The notes below the pieces were generated by a model that was not told where the DNA came from, did no database searches, and worked only from the letters and a program-made list of their open reading frames with translations. Positions 24,907 through 34,169 of a stretch of 60,395 bases of DNA are shown one piece after another. A program made the position numbers and the translations under genes. Source of the stretch: Synergistaceae bacterium (GTDB taxonomy: Bacteria > Synergistota > Synergistia > Synergistales > Synergistaceae); assembly GCA_030523725.1 (NCBI GenBank), contig JAUNHV010000009.1:1-60395 (forward strand), written 5' to 3'. Each line of letters starts with the position of its first letter. The first letter of the stretch is position 1.

Positions 24907-26967
24907 ATGCTTTTTGCATTAACTGCCACAGCAATTGCATTTATTGCCTATATTTTTACTACTATCTTGGGTATGGCTCTAATGCCCTCTGCTGTGTTTA
25001 ATGACAATTTAGTCGAGGAAAATAAAGAATTTGTAGCCCTAATATCGCCAATTTTGGGGACTGCAATTTGGATTCCCTGCATAGTTTCGCTTGGGCTTAT
25101 CATAGGTTTTACACGCCCCTTGATATACACGCTTTTTGCAATAGCCTTTATCTTTATCTATCTAAAAAGGGGCAAGATTTTTATTCCAAGCTCAAAGATA
25201 TATTGGCTTTTTTTGACAATCATACTGGTTGCAGCTTTTGCTGGTTGTTGCTCTATTGCACCACTTGAATTTGACGGGAAAATTTACTTTGGTTTGTCCC
25301 TCTATGACCACGTTAAAGCTGCTTTAATTGATTCTATCGCAAAATATGGATTACCACCCAAAAACCCATGGATTGCAGATAATGGTGTTCCTGTTAACGT
25401 AATTTATTATTACGGCTTGCAGGCATTTGCAGCACAGCTTACGCTTTTAACTGGTATCTCTGGATATATGGCAGATACTGCCCTTGTTATCGGATTTTGC
25501 GTCCTCATAAGCACATCATCTGTGATGGCTTTTACTCTCAAGTTGGCACAGAAAAGTAATTCCTACAAACCTTGCCACAAAAAAATTCTGCTTGTTTCAT
25601 TTTGCCTTATGTTTTTTGCTTGGAGACTTTCTGCATACTTTGAGCTCTTGCCTCAAGGCATAAAATCTGCACTTTCACCAAATTTAACGGTGCTTGGCTT
25701 TTGGCCTACTGAAAATGGCTGCATATGGTCTTCGCAACATTGTGTAGCTGCAGCCTTTGTTATGCTTATAATTTATTTATACTACCTGCTCTTGTCTTGC
25801 CGTGATAAAAAAAATATGATGGTTCTTACGATATTTATAGGTGTCATTGCATCTGCATCAGTTATTACATCTCTCTATGCAGGAGTTTTTCCTCTGGGAT
25901 TTTTGCTTGCTGCATTAGCATTTGTCTATGTTAAGGACAACGTATTTAGAAAAGACTTTAATTCAAAACTTACTTGTAAATTATGTGCTCTTGCAATAGC
26001 TTTCATAATAGCTTTTCCTTATTTGATGCAATTTTTTACGCAGCTAGGAAGCATTCCTATTGAATTAGGGGTGCAACCTGCTTATGGTGATTCATTCAGA
26101 GGCGGACTATTCCACATCCTTAAATATTTGTTTAGCTTTTATTTTATTATTCTGCCAAAGCAACTTGGTCTTTTTTACGTGCTTGGTGTTGGCTTTATTA
26201 TAGTTCATATTTTCAACCCAAAAGTGATAAGAAAACAGGACAGGTTTATACTTTTTGGAGAGCTTTTAACCATTTCAACTTTGATTTTCATATCATTTAT
26301 CCATTCCACTGTTTATTCAAACGATTTTGGTTGGAGAACATTAGAACCTACCTTATTGTTTCTCAACGCCTTTGCATCTTTGTGCTTTGTCAAGATTTAT
26401 AATTTCCTGTATGAAAATAAAAAGAAATTAGCATATGCGTTTGTCGTTATTATCGCGATAATTCAAGTGGTGGCATTATTATATCCTCAGGATAGTGAGC
26501 CAATAGAAATTCGCACAGACTACCCGGAATTGCGTTTGGTTTTTACCAAGGCTATAAAGGGTTGGAAAAAGGTGAGAGAAGTTACAGATGAAAAAGATTT
26601 GGTGTTATCCAATCCCGTAACCTTTAAGCATTTGTGTTATGTTGGTAAAATTGAGGATAATTACTGGGTAGATACTTTCTTTTCTTGCTACGCAAGGCGC
26701 TCTACTCCTGTATCTGATCCACTTTTTTCGTGGTGCTATTCCATGAATTATGACTTGAATAAATTAAAAACCCGTTTTAATCGTGTTGTTAAATTCTTTG
26801 AAGGTAACCCACCTCAAGCTGAAGTGGATTATATTATTGATGATTTAAAGGTGAAGGCAATACTCATTACGCCACTTGACGGACTATGGAAAAATGAAGG
26901 AAAATTACTAACACGATATAAAAAAGTCTTTTCAACTGATGACTATAAGGTTTTTGTAAAAAATTAA
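24907..26967 (+). CDS. Large polytopic membrane protein, GT-C glycosyltransferase-like (copy 1)
   Basis: 686 residues with roughly a dozen hydrophobic segments and a C-terminal soluble part of about 150 residues. The first large outer loop carries acidic pairs, APLEFDGKIY and SLYDHVKA, then IAKYGLPPKNPWIADNGVP and VIYYYGLQAFAAQLT. That layout, with the H..GLPP.NP..YYYGL pattern, resembles GT-C glycosyltransferases that use lipid-linked sugars. The specific family is not recognised. AAGGAG precedes the ATG. A full-length paralogue follows at 27061. Confidence 0.6.
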   Translation: MLFALTATAIAFIAYIFTTILGMALMPSAVFNDNLVEENKEFVALISPILGTAIWIPCIVSLGLIIGFTRPLIYTLFAIAFIFIYLKRGKIFIPSSKIYWLFLTIILVAAFAGCCSIAPLEFDGKIYFGLSLYDHVKAALIDSIAKYGLPPKNPWIADNGVPVNVIYYYGLQAFAAQLTLLTGISGYMADTALVIGFCVLISTSSVMAFTLKLAQKSNSYKPCHKKILLVSFCLMFFAWRLSAYFELLPQGIKSALSPNLTVLGFWPTENGCIWSSQHCVAAAFVMLIIYLYYLLLSCRDKKNMMVLTIFIGVIASASVITSLYAGVFPLGFLLAALAFVYVKDNVFRKDFNSKLTCKLCALAIAFIIAFPYLMQFFTQLGSIPIELGVQPAYGDSFRGGLFHILKYLFSFYFIILPKQLGLFYVLGVGFIIVHIFNPKVIRKQDRFILFGELLTISTLIFISFIHSTVYSNDFGWRTLEPTLLFLNAFASLCFVKIYNFLYENKKKLAYAFVVIIAIIQVVALLYPQDSEPIEIRTDYPELRLVFTKAIKGWKKVREVTDEKDLVLSNPVTFKHLCYVGKIEDNYWVDTFFSCYARRSTPVSDPLFSWCYSMNYDLNKLKTRFNRVVKFFEGNPPQAEVDYIIDDLKVKAILITPLDGLWKNEGKLLTRYKKVFSTDDYKVFVKN

Positions 26968-26989
26968 ATTTAACGAGTCATAGAGAAAA

Positions 26990-27016
26990 ATGCAAATTGA
27001 AAATCTATGCTAAAAT
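26990..27016 (+). promoter_or_regulatory. Extended -10 promoter before the second GT-C-like gene
   Basis: ATGCAA (26990-26995), 15 bases, then TAAAAT (27011-27016) preceded by TGC. It matches the promoters at 22544 and 32003 in design and in the surrounding letters (CTATGCTAAAATATGCG), but no hairpin precedes it. Confidence 0.5.
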
Positions 27017-27060
27017 ATGCGTCTGAGAAAGGAAATAAAAGAACAGAAAGGTAGGTCATC

Positions 27061-29121
27061 ATGTTTTTTGCATTAACGGCAACAATAATTGCACTTGTCA
27101 CATATATTTTTGCCACAGTTTTTGGCATGGTTTTAATGCCATCTGCTGTGCTTCTTGATAATCGTAACGAGGAAGACAAAGAATTTATAGCACTCTTATC
27201 GCCAATTTTGGGCACGGCCGTTTGGCTTGCCGCCATTATTTCGCTTGGTCTTATTATGGGTTACACGGCTCCTTTGCTATACACGCTTTTTACAATAGCT
27301 TTTGTTTTTATTTATCTTAAAAGAGAGAAGATATTTATTCCAAAAGCAAAATTCTATTGGATTTTCTTAATAATCATTACTGTTGTAGCTTTTGTTTCTT
27401 GCTGTTCAATTGCACCACTTGAATTTGACGGGAAAATTTATATTGGTTCATCTATATATGACCACGTTAAAGTTGCTTTAATTGACTCTATTGCAAACTT
27501 TGGATTACCACCAAGAAATCCTTGGATAGCAGATAATGGTATCCCTGTGAATGTGGTTTATTATTATGGTTTGCATGCATTTGCTGCACAGCTTACGATA
27601 CTTACTGGTCTTTCCGGCTATATGGCAGATACATCCCTAGTTCTAGGATTTAGCGTATTTATAAGTACATCAACCATATTAGCACTCAGCCTTAAATTGG
27701 CACAGAGGACTGGTCTTAACAAACCACAGCACAAGAAATTTTTGTTTATCGCATTTTGCCTTATGTATTTTTCTGCGAGACTTTCTGTATATTTTGATCT
27801 GTTGCCACAAGGTATAAAATCAGCATTTTATCCTGCAAATTTAGCAATGGTTGGCTTCTGGCCTCTGCTTATTAACTGTATGTGGACTTCACAACACTAT
27901 GTAGCTGCTACCTTTACCGTGCTTATAATCTATTTATATGACTTGCTCTTAGCCTGTAATGAGAAAAAAAGCGTAAAAGAATTAACAATATTTATTGGTA
28001 TTATTGCATCCGCAGCTATTATGACATCTATCTATGCTGGGGCTTTCCCATTTGTTTTCTTGCTTGTTGCATTTGTTTTTGTTTATATTAGAAATAGTAA
28101 ATTTAGAGAAGACTTTAATTCAAAGCTTCCTTCTGTATTGTGGGCTGTTGTAATAGCTTTTATAATAGTTTTTCCTTATGTGTTGCACATTTTTATAGAT
28201 CTAAAAGAAGCTCCTGTCGCATTCGGAGTGCAACCTACCTATGGTGATTCATTTAGAGGCGGTTTTTTACCACTTCTTAAATATATCTTGAGTTTTTATT
28301 TCATAGTTTTACCAAAGCACCTTGGACTTTTTTATGTGTTTGGACTTGGTTTTGTTATAGTTCATATCTTTAACCCAAAAATGAGACAGGAACAAGATAG
28401 ACTTCTACTTTTTGGAAAACTTTTGGCAATTACGACTTTAATTATTATAGTCTTTGTCCATTCAACCTTCTATTCAAATGATTTCGGCTGGAGAACATCA
28501 GAACCGACATCATTGTTCCTCTACGCTTTTTCTACTTTATGTTTAACAAAAATCTTTGTTTCCCTATATGAAAGTAAAAAGAAAATAGTCTATGCTTTAG
28601 TTGTTTTTATCACGATAATTCAGGCCGTAGCCTTATTCTATCCAAAATATGACAGTGCTATCATAATTCATACGAATCACCCTGAATTGCGTGAGACCTT
28701 TACCAAGGCAGTAAAGGGTTGGGAAAGGGTGCGAGAAGTTACAGACAAAAAAGATTTGGTTTTGTCCAATCCCAGTGCTTTTGGAGTTTTGACTGGAGGT
28801 AGTAATACGGCTGGTAATTGTGTAGATGTTTTCTTTTCTTGCTACGCCAGACGCAATACGCCTGTGTCTATTCCAATTTTTTCGTGGTGCTACTCAATGG
28901 ACTATGACCTTGATAAATTGAACGCTCGTTTTGACCGTGTCGTTAAATTCTTTGAGGGTGCTCCAGATCAAAATCAAGTGAATTATATAATTGACGACTT
29001 AAAGGTAAAGGCAATACTTGTTACACCAGTTGACGGACTATGGAAAAATGAAGGGAAATTACTAACGCGCTATAAGAAAGTTTTTTCAACTGCTGACTAC
29101 AAAGTTTTTGTTGCAAACTAA
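27061..29121 (+). CDS. Large polytopic membrane protein, GT-C glycosyltransferase-like (copy 2)
   Basis: 686 residues, exactly the same length as the gene before it and alignable end to end without large gaps. Shared stretches include APLEFDGKIY, LPPRNPWIADNGIPVNV, TYGDSFRGG, YSNDFGWRT, LTRYKKVFST. The most divergent part is around residues 575-590, where VTFKHLCYVG is replaced by SAFGVLTGG. The pair therefore came from a tandem duplication and kept the outer acidic loop. The same GT-C-like role is inferred. Confidence 0.6.
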   Translation: MFFALTATIIALVTYIFATVFGMVLMPSAVLLDNRNEEDKEFIALLSPILGTAVWLAAIISLGLIMGYTAPLLYTLFTIAFVFIYLKREKIFIPKAKFYWIFLIIITVVAFVSCCSIAPLEFDGKIYIGSSIYDHVKVALIDSIANFGLPPRNPWIADNGIPVNVVYYYGLHAFAAQLTILTGLSGYMADTSLVLGFSVFISTSTILALSLKLAQRTGLNKPQHKKFLFIAFCLMYFSARLSVYFDLLPQGIKSAFYPANLAMVGFWPLLINCMWTSQHYVAATFTVLIIYLYDLLLACNEKKSVKELTIFIGIIASAAIMTSIYAGAFPFVFLLVAFVFVYIRNSKFREDFNSKLPSVLWAVVIAFIIVFPYVLHIFIDLKEAPVAFGVQPTYGDSFRGGFLPLLKYILSFYFIVLPKHLGLFYVFGLGFVIVHIFNPKMRQEQDRLLLFGKLLAITTLIIIVFVHSTFYSNDFGWRTSEPTSLFLYAFSTLCLTKIFVSLYESKKKIVYALVVFITIIQAVALFYPKYDSAIIIHTNHPELRETFTKAVKGWERVREVTDKKDLVLSNPSAFGVLTGGSNTAGNCVDVFFSCYARRNTPVSIPIFSWCYSMDYDLDKLNARFDRVVKFFEGAPDQNQVNYIIDDLKVKAILVTPVDGLWKNEGKLLTRYKKVFSTADYKVFVAN

Positions 29122-29156
29122 ATTTAGTTTAATACTTTTACGTAAAGGGATAACAT

Positions 29157-30539
29157 ATGGTTTTTTCATCTACTGTATTTTTATTTATATTTTTGCCGCT
29201 GGTGCTTGCAATCTATTACAACCCTATATTTAAAAGCAGAGCTTTTAAGAATATATTTTTGCTTATTGCAAGCCTTGTATTCTATGCCTGGGGAGAACCG
29301 ATTTTTGTATTCCTAATGATTTTTTCTATTGTTATCACTTGGTTTTTAGGTTTGAAAATAGCCAATTCTAATTCAAAAACGGTATTGACATTAGGCATTT
29401 CATATCACATTTTAATTCTTTTTGTATTCAAGTATCTTTCATTTTTTGCACAGCAACTTGGATTGCTTCTCAACAAGGATTGGTCTGTGGTAAGCATAGC
29501 TTTGCCTATTGGAATTTCCTTTTTCACGTTTCAGTTAATGTCCTATCTGTTTGACGTGTATTACAAGAAGGCTGAAGTTCAAAAGAATCTTTTATATTTA
29601 GGATTATATGTTTCTCTCTTTCCCCAGTTGATTGCAGGACCGATTGTAAGATACGAGCAAATTGCTCTTGCCATTACAGACAGACATGAAACCTATGACG
29701 ACATAGTTATAGGTATTCAACGCTTTACATACGGACTTGCCAAAAAGGTCTTATTAGCAAATTATCTTGCCCAAATTGCAGATAATTTGTTTGATTATAT
29801 GGTTGGCAATACATCTGTTGCAATGGCTTGGTTAGGAGCTATTTGCTATACCCTCCAAGTCTATTTTGATTTTTCTGGCTACTCTGACATGGCAATCGGT
29901 TTAGGAAGAATGTTCGGTTTTCACTTCACGGAAAACTTCAATTATCCATACATTTCTAAATCCGTAACAGAATTTTGGAAGAGGTGGCATATTTCCCTTT
30001 CAACGTGGTTTAGAGATTATGTTTATATTCCATTAGGAGGAAACAGAGTAAGCAAACCTCGTTGGATTTTTAATTTGTTTATTATATGGCTTTTTACAGG
30101 AATTTGGCATGGTGCAAATTGGACGTATATTGTGTGGGGGCTGATATATTTCATTGTGCTTCTTGCGGAGAAATTTACAGGTTATACAGGCAAATCGAAA
30201 TATTTCTCTCATGTTTACACTATGTTGGTTCTTATTCTTGCTGAGGTAATTTTCAGGGCAAACACCATGAGCGAAGCTGTTATTTATTTAGGTAATATGT
30301 TTGGCGTAGGCACTACTTCTGTTATTGATTCAGCCTTTATCATTTATATCAAAAGCACAGCATCAGTATTACTATTCTCAATCATAGGAACAACTCCTTG
30401 CTTTAAGAATATAATGACTCGATTGAAACAAACAAGATTTTATATGATTGAGACTCTTTGGGTAACGTTACTTTTCATGTTATCATTACTCCAAGTGGTA
30501 AGCTCAACATACAATCCTTTCATCTATTTCAATTTCTAA
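29157..30539 (+). CDS. MBOAT family O-acyltransferase (AlgI-like)
   Basis: 460 residues with about eleven hydrophobic segments. It begins MVFSSTVFLFIFLPLVLAIYY, the usual AlgI-like N-terminus. The motifs FWKRWHISLSTWFRDYVYIPLG and FTGIWHGANWTYIVWG are present. The invariant MBOAT histidine is H318 in GIWHGANW. These enzymes bring acyl groups to the outer face of the membrane for O-acetylation of exopolysaccharides. The DHHW protein that follows is the expected periplasmic partner. Confidence 0.9.
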   Translation: MVFSSTVFLFIFLPLVLAIYYNPIFKSRAFKNIFLLIASLVFYAWGEPIFVFLMIFSIVITWFLGLKIANSNSKTVLTLGISYHILILFVFKYLSFFAQQLGLLLNKDWSVVSIALPIGISFFTFQLMSYLFDVYYKKAEVQKNLLYLGLYVSLFPQLIAGPIVRYEQIALAITDRHETYDDIVIGIQRFTYGLAKKVLLANYLAQIADNLFDYMVGNTSVAMAWLGAICYTLQVYFDFSGYSDMAIGLGRMFGFHFTENFNYPYISKSVTEFWKRWHISLSTWFRDYVYIPLGGNRVSKPRWIFNLFIIWLFTGIWHGANWTYIVWGLIYFIVLLAEKFTGYTGKSKYFSHVYTMLVLILAEVIFRANTMSEAVIYLGNMFGVGTTSVIDSAFIIYIKSTASVLLFSIIGTTPCFKNIMTRLKQTRFYMIETLWVTLLFMLSLLQVVSSTYNPFIYFNF

Positions 30540-30546
30540 AGGTGTC

Positions 30547-31941
30547 ATGAGAATGGAACAGAAAACAACAAAAATTGAAAAAGTCTGTGCAGGATTATGC
30601 ATCGCTATATTGTGTTTCTTTGCTGTTACAATTGCCACAAGATATTTATGCGAACAAATTTTAACTAAAGGATGTCTTTGGAATAATGCTGTCACACGGC
30701 TACTTTGGTTTGATAATGCAGTTGATGAGTACGGAAACGGCAGGGATAAAGAAAAGGCAGTAATTATACCGTATGTTGCATCATATCTTGACTGGGCATC
30801 TATATATCCCTTTGACAAAAACAACACTCAGGCTATGAGTACTTCAGATTCAAAAGGCGACAACACCTTTGAAAAAGCAATTCTTGATATAGAGGCTGAG
30901 TTTAACAAATATGCAAGTGAATCATTGGCGTTTTATAAAAAAATAATAGAAGCTGCTAACATCTACGTAAAAGCAATAGGCTGGAATTTTGTTTCTTTTA
31001 AAGAATATAACGGAACAGTTAAACTCGCAGATGAATATCTTACGTCATATTGTGCAAAAAAAAATGTTACTGACCAATTCAATGCAATAAGGGAACTTAA
31101 TGACTATTGCAAGAACAACAAGATAGATTTTTTGTATGTTCAAACACCGAGTAAAATAAGTCAGTATGACGATAAGGACATGTCTGGCTTTGTTGATTTT
31201 GCAAATCAAAATGCGAATGAATTACTGCAAAGGCTTCGCGCCACTAGTATTGATACTTTTGACATCAGAGAAGCAATACACAAAGCTGGCTTCAACAACC
31301 ATTCCTTGTTTTACAGGACAGACCACCATTGGCGGACAACAACAGGTATATGGGCAGCGCAACAAATTTTGAAGTACTGCTGTGATAAATATGGCTGGAC
31401 TGTTCAGACTGATCTGTTGAATTTAGAACAATTTAGGATAGAAAACTATCCTAATTCATTCTTGGGTTCGCAAGGTAAAAAAGTAACACTTGCAAGAGCA
31501 ACGCCAGACGATTTTTCATTACTTTATCCAAAATATGAAACGAAGTTTCGTTATAAGATTTATAACTTCGGAATTGATAAGATTGGAGATTACTCCGTTT
31601 GCTATGATATGAACAGGCTCGGGCATACTGACTATTATGTTGAAAGCTCATATCACACATGTAATTATGGCGATAAACCTCTAATTGAAATAGAAAATTT
31701 GCTCAATTCCGAAGATAAAAAAATTCTAATAATCCGTGATTCTTTTGGAGATTGTTTGATCTCTGGTTTAGCACTCGGCGTAAAGCATGTATATTCACTT
31801 GATCTTCGTCTTTTTACAGGCAGCGTTAAGCGCTACATAAAAAAAGTTAAACCAGACCTTGTTATTGCTATGTATAGTGAATATATTGTGGGGGACAAAG
31901 TAGATTATAAATCTCACACAGATATGTTTGATTTCAGGTAA
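30547..31941 (+). CDS. DHHW/AlgX-AlgJ-like SGNH hydrolase-fold protein, partner of MBOAT
   Basis: 464 residues. One N-terminal membrane segment (about 15-35) anchors an outer domain. The DHHW motif is D259-H260-H261-W262 in RTDHHWRTT, and IIRDSFGDCLISGLA holds the nucleophile serine region (DSFG). The family finishes O-acetyl transfer to polysaccharides together with MBOAT proteins. The start is the first of two close ATGs (30547/30553), with AAAGGTG upstream. It ends the operon at a strong terminator. Confidence 0.83.
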   Translation: MRMEQKTTKIEKVCAGLCIAILCFFAVTIATRYLCEQILTKGCLWNNAVTRLLWFDNAVDEYGNGRDKEKAVIIPYVASYLDWASIYPFDKNNTQAMSTSDSKGDNTFEKAILDIEAEFNKYASESLAFYKKIIEAANIYVKAIGWNFVSFKEYNGTVKLADEYLTSYCAKKNVTDQFNAIRELNDYCKNNKIDFLYVQTPSKISQYDDKDMSGFVDFANQNANELLQRLRATSIDTFDIREAIHKAGFNNHSLFYRTDHHWRTTTGIWAAQQILKYCCDKYGWTVQTDLLNLEQFRIENYPNSFLGSQGKKVTLARATPDDFSLLYPKYETKFRYKIYNFGIDKIGDYSVCYDMNRLGHTDYYVESSYHTCNYGDKPLIEIENLLNSEDKKILIIRDSFGDCLISGLALGVKHVYSLDLRLFTGSVKRYIKKVKPDLVIAMYSEYIVGDKVDYKSHTDMFDFR

Positions 31942-31946
31942 ACAAT

Positions 31947-32000
31947 AAAAAGCGACTAATTTGAAACTAAATTTTATAAATTTCAAATTAGTCGCTTTAT
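31947..32000 (+). terminator. Terminator after the surface-modification operon (repeat unit copy 2)
   Basis: Arms 31949-31966 and 31981-31998 are perfect complements (AAAGCGACTAATTTGAAA and its reverse complement), followed by T/A. It is close in sequence to the terminator at 22489-22541. Confidence 0.88.
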
Positions 32001-32035
32001 TATTGCAAAATTGCAAATATATGCTAGAATACACG
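31949..32035. repeat. Terminator-promoter unit, copy 2
   Basis: This 87-base unit resembles 22491-22575 in both the hairpin and the promoter part (ATGCTAGAATACACG). It separates the surface-modification operon from argB. Confidence 0.7.
32003..32030 (+). promoter_or_regulatory. Extended -10 promoter of argB
   Basis: TTGCAA (32003-32008), 16 bases, then TAGAAT (32025-32030) preceded by TGC. It is part of repeat-unit copy 2. Confidence 0.6.
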
Positions 32036-32097
32036 CTTGAAAAGAAAATGGGGAGTTTTCTTAAAAATAAAAGTTGCTAAAAATAGGAGAAAAAAAT

Positions 32098-32952
32098 ATG
32101 GATTTAAACAATGCAGATAGAGCTGAAATTTTAGTTAGAGCTTTACCTTACATTCAAGAATATACCGGCAAGATTATCGTAATAAAATACGGTGGAAATG
32201 CAATGACAGATGGGATTTTAAAAGATTGCGTCATGAGAGACATTGTGCTTCTTCGTCTTGTTGGCGTAAAGGTTGTACTAGTTCACGGTGGTGGTCCAGA
32301 AATTTCTGGCATGCTGAAGCGTGTTGGAAAGGAAAGTCGTTTTGTAAACGGACTTCGTGTTACAGACCAAGAAACGGTTGAAATTGCACAAATGGTGCTA
32401 GCCGGCAAGGTAAACAAAGATCTTGTAAATCTCATTCAGTGCCTTGGTGGTAATGCAATCGGACTTTGCGGCATTGACGGTCACCTTATAAAAGCAACCT
32501 TGAAGGACAAGGAACTCGGCTTTGTAGGAGAAATAACAGAGATAAATCCTAAACCAATTTTAGATTTGCTGAACTCGGGCTACATTCCAGTAATTTCTAC
32601 CGTCGGCGGAGATGAAAATGGTGTTGTATATAACATCAACGCTGACACAGCCGCAGCAAAAATCGCAGCAGCTCTCAATGCAGAGAGCTTAATCTCTCTT
32701 ACAAATACTCCAGGCATTTTGCGTGATCCAAATGACGAGTCAAGCCTTATTCGTCGCATAACTCTTAAATCTGCAGAAGAGCTCAAGGCAGATGGCACAA
32801 TTACTGGAGGCATGATTCCAAAGGTTGAGTGCTGCACAGATGCAATAAAAGACGGCGTTAAAAAGGTCTTTGTCATAGATGGACGTGTACCACATTCAAT
32901 CCTTATGGAAACCCTAACTGACGAGGGACTTGGGACAATGTTTCGTGCATAG
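32098..32952 (+). CDS. argB: Acetylglutamate kinase
   Basis: 284 residues, typical of ArgB. It phosphorylates N-acetylglutamate. Signatures are IVIKYGGNAMTD near the N-terminus, LVHGGGPEIS, NADTAAAKIAAALNAESLI, and GGMIPKVECC near the end. The ATG at 32098 is preferred because TAGGAGAA lies just before it, while an in-frame ATG at 32074 has none. It belongs with argC and argD. Two acyltransferase genes follow before argD. Confidence 0.95.
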   Translation: MDLNNADRAEILVRALPYIQEYTGKIIVIKYGGNAMTDGILKDCVMRDIVLLRLVGVKVVLVHGGGPEISGMLKRVGKESRFVNGLRVTDQETVEIAQMVLAGKVNKDLVNLIQCLGGNAIGLCGIDGHLIKATLKDKELGFVGEITEINPKPILDLLNSGYIPVISTVGGDENGVVYNINADTAAAKIAAALNAESLISLTNTPGILRDPNDESSLIRRITLKSAEELKADGTITGGMIPKVECCTDAIKDGVKKVFVIDGRVPHSILMETLTDEGLGTMFRA

Positions 32953-32979
32953 CTTGCATTATTAGTACCAAAAAACAAT

Positions 32980-34152
32980 ATGAATTTTCTTCAGAACCCA
33001 ATTAAACGAAGATATGTTTTTTTAGATGTAGCAAAAGCAATTTCAATTTTGGCAATGGTTTACACCCATGTGCTTGAAGAATTCTTGCGATTTATTTCCC
33101 CTACGTTTCAAACTTCATGGTTTTCATTTTTGATTCATTATGCAAGTATGTTTATCGGCGCCTCAGCTTTTATGTTGATTATGGGGCTCAGTGTTCATTG
33201 CAGCAGCAGAAATTCTGTTGAAGGATTTATAAAAAAAGGAACGAATCTCATGATTTGGGGGCTTTTGTTGAATATTGCAAGGAACCTTGCTTACGCAATA
33301 TGTATCGGAATTACACGCCCCGCAAGTTTAATATTGCTTTTGATGGACGAGAATATCTTTTTCTTTGCAGGACTCTCGATGTTGGCTTTTGCCCTACTGG
33401 TGAAATTAAAAACAAAGCCTTGGCAATTTCCAATTATTGTTGCTGTTCTTTCCATCCTTGGAACTTTTGCTGCACCTCATTTACCACATTTTCCAGAACT
33501 TGGTGCAATGACATATTTCACTACAGGACACATTAACAACATTGTTGGAACACATCTTGATGTCATAAAAGCTGCCTTTACAGAGCTTTTTTATGATTCC
33601 TGCAATTATGACGGTTTTCCGTTTTTTACTTGGTTTTTCTATCCAGCCTGTGGATATTTCTTGGGTTACTACTTGGTGCGCTGTGAAGAGCTTGATGACT
33701 TGATAAAGAGATCATTTTTTGTTGCCTTGCCTTGCTTTTTTCTCACACTTATCTTGCACAAAACATTTCATGCTGGTAATCTTATCTTTAATTTCTTAAA
33801 ATATGAAGAACTCGGTTTTGCCGGCATTTGCGAAGCAGCACATTGTCAGAATTTCTTTGACACAGTGTTACTTGTTTGGGGGACAGTTACATTTTTCTGT
33901 GTTCTACATTTTGTTTTTGCAAGAACGCAATTTTTTAACTCAATTTGCTCACATTTTGCCAAACAACTAACTCATATTTATGTTGTTCAATGGATAATTA
34001 TTAGTAATCTCAATGTAATTTTTACGATGTCTAAGCGTTTTATATATTTTTCTGGTGCTGATGTCTTTTGGTTATACATTACAATTTTCGTGGCATCATA
34101 CCTAATCTCAATACTCTACACACAGTTAAAATTGAAATTACAGCACGCTTGA
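32980..34152 (+). CDS. HGSNAT-like membrane acyltransferase (tandem copy 1)
   Basis: 390 residues with about ten hydrophobic segments. The N-terminal RRYVFLDVAKAISILAMVYTH is the D-x-A-K-x-x-x-I-x-x-M-x-x-H start of HGSNAT/acyltransferase-like proteins. It is a paralogue of the next gene, and both are more distantly like the gene at 23751. It begins 27 bases after argB with a poor ribosome site. Role in acylation of a surface sugar is inferred. Nothing in the sequence links it to arginine synthesis. Confidence 0.65.
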   Translation: MNFLQNPIKRRYVFLDVAKAISILAMVYTHVLEEFLRFISPTFQTSWFSFLIHYASMFIGASAFMLIMGLSVHCSSRNSVEGFIKKGTNLMIWGLLLNIARNLAYAICIGITRPASLILLLMDENIFFFAGLSMLAFALLVKLKTKPWQFPIIVAVLSILGTFAAPHLPHFPELGAMTYFTTGHINNIVGTHLDVIKAAFTELFYDSCNYDGFPFFTWFFYPACGYFLGYYLVRCEELDDLIKRSFFVALPCFFLTLILHKTFHAGNLIFNFLKYEELGFAGICEAAHCQNFFDTVLLVWGTVTFFCVLHFVFARTQFFNSICSHFAKQLTHIYVVQWIIISNLNVIFTMSKRFIYFSGADVFWLYITIFVASYLISILYTQLKLKLQHA

Positions 34153-34169
34153 AAATAGGAGTTTATGAT

